DNA of 64,000 bases, taken from Strobilurus pachycystidiatus (taxonomy: Eukaryota > Basidiomycota > Agaricomycetes > Agaricales > Physalacriaceae). Both the position numbers and the translations under genes were made by a program. The stretch is taken from contig JAHLMK010000013.1 of the NCBI GenBank assembly GCA_019915135.1, forward strand, positions 1,240,001-1,304,000, written 5' to 3'. The notes below the pieces were generated by a model. That model saw only the letters and a program-made list of their open reading frames with translations, had not been told where the DNA came from and did not search any database. Within the stretch, counting starts at the first letter, position 1; the number at the start of each line of letters is the position of its first letter. Positions 63,686 through 64,000 of this stretch are shown here, in pieces.

Positions 63686-64000
63686 TAATCACTGTCAGGG
63701 ACGTGTCTTTCTGTGTGGCAACGCCCTGGCAGTGGCGACACCCTCGGCTCTCGCAGAAGCGACTTGATCTTTCTCGCATCACTGATCCCTTTCCACATAA
63801 ATAACACTTATGGCATGATTCTCTCACACCGGGATGTGTATCGTCATTGAGTGAGGTTGTTCCTTCTGTCTCAGTGTCTGGCGGCATACAGTACGAGGGA
63901 ACACTGAATATTAAGTGCATCGTGACTTCACTGCGAGGAGGAAAGCATCCTCGCGTCCAAGAAACAAGGAGTCGAGGACACGTAATACTAGTTTGCTTCG
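63686..64000. other. Right-edge stretch
   Basis: A minus-strand frame (63513-63920) has a Cys/His series (CHKCYLCGKGS...CRHCQG) that could be a zinc-binding fragment, but it is incomplete and unsupported. Confidence 0.25.

Noticed and set aside
1..64000. CRISPR arrays, operons, ribosome binding sites
   Set aside because: The window is eukaryotic with spliceosomal introns; the repeats seen are tandem arrays without spacer structure.

Overview
The window reads as nuclear DNA of a filamentous basidiomycete, most likely an Agaricomycete. The evidence is the dense short introns (about 45-60 nt, GT...CTAAC...AG), a Plavaka-type DNA transposase, basidiomycete families (DUF6532-like, F-box, MYND, WOPR) and large Ty3/gypsy elements. 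I cannot name the species.

Layout. Positions 1-4190 hold the 5' part of a minus-strand Ty3/gypsy element that runs off the left edge; its 5' LTR (3720-4190) sits inside, and cuts off, a Plavaka transposase gene (4191-5488). Positions 5.5-8.8 kb are mostly non-coding: two hairpins, a truncated tRNA-like fold and one small gene. A nine-exon DUF6532-like gene lies at 8841-10720. A degenerate 21-bp tandem array (about 10.83-11.25 kb, resuming at 22.53-22.69 kb) has been split by a complete 11.3-kb Ty3/gypsy element (11250-22531, 203-bp LTRs identical by eye, TSD CATCA). This element has gag-pro and pol in one frame separated by a UGA-CUA stop, plus an 845-codon third ORF. A truncated relative (22695-23909) follows. 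Positions 23.9-26 kb hold tandem repeats only.

Host genes fill 27-44 kb: COX8-type cytochrome oxidase subunit (27249), MYND-finger protein (28148), aldo-keto reductase with an 18-nt micro-exon (31012), F-box protein (34184), Gti1/Pac2 WOPR regulator (37651), a Nas6/gankyrin proteasome chaperone with 11 exons (41290) and a small secreted protein (42957). A second intact COX8-type gene (44529-44898, minus) lies in an inverted duplicate of about 1.7 kb (25.95-27.65 kb versus 44.49-46.2 kb).

The right part contains a broken small gene near 48 kb, an unrecognised gene at 49-50 kb, and a third Ty3/gypsy element (50128-59001, 224-bp LTRs identical by eye, TSD CCCGT) whose gag, pol and a C-terminal third ORF form one 2748-codon frame. 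It ends with two convergent paralogous kinase-like genes (60075-61406 plus, decayed; 61419-63640 minus, intact motifs).

The most distinctive signals are the three different gag-pol arrangements in three neighbouring Ty3/gypsy elements, and the extra ORFs downstream of integrase in the two complete ones. Splice sites were assigned by eye, and no database search was available.
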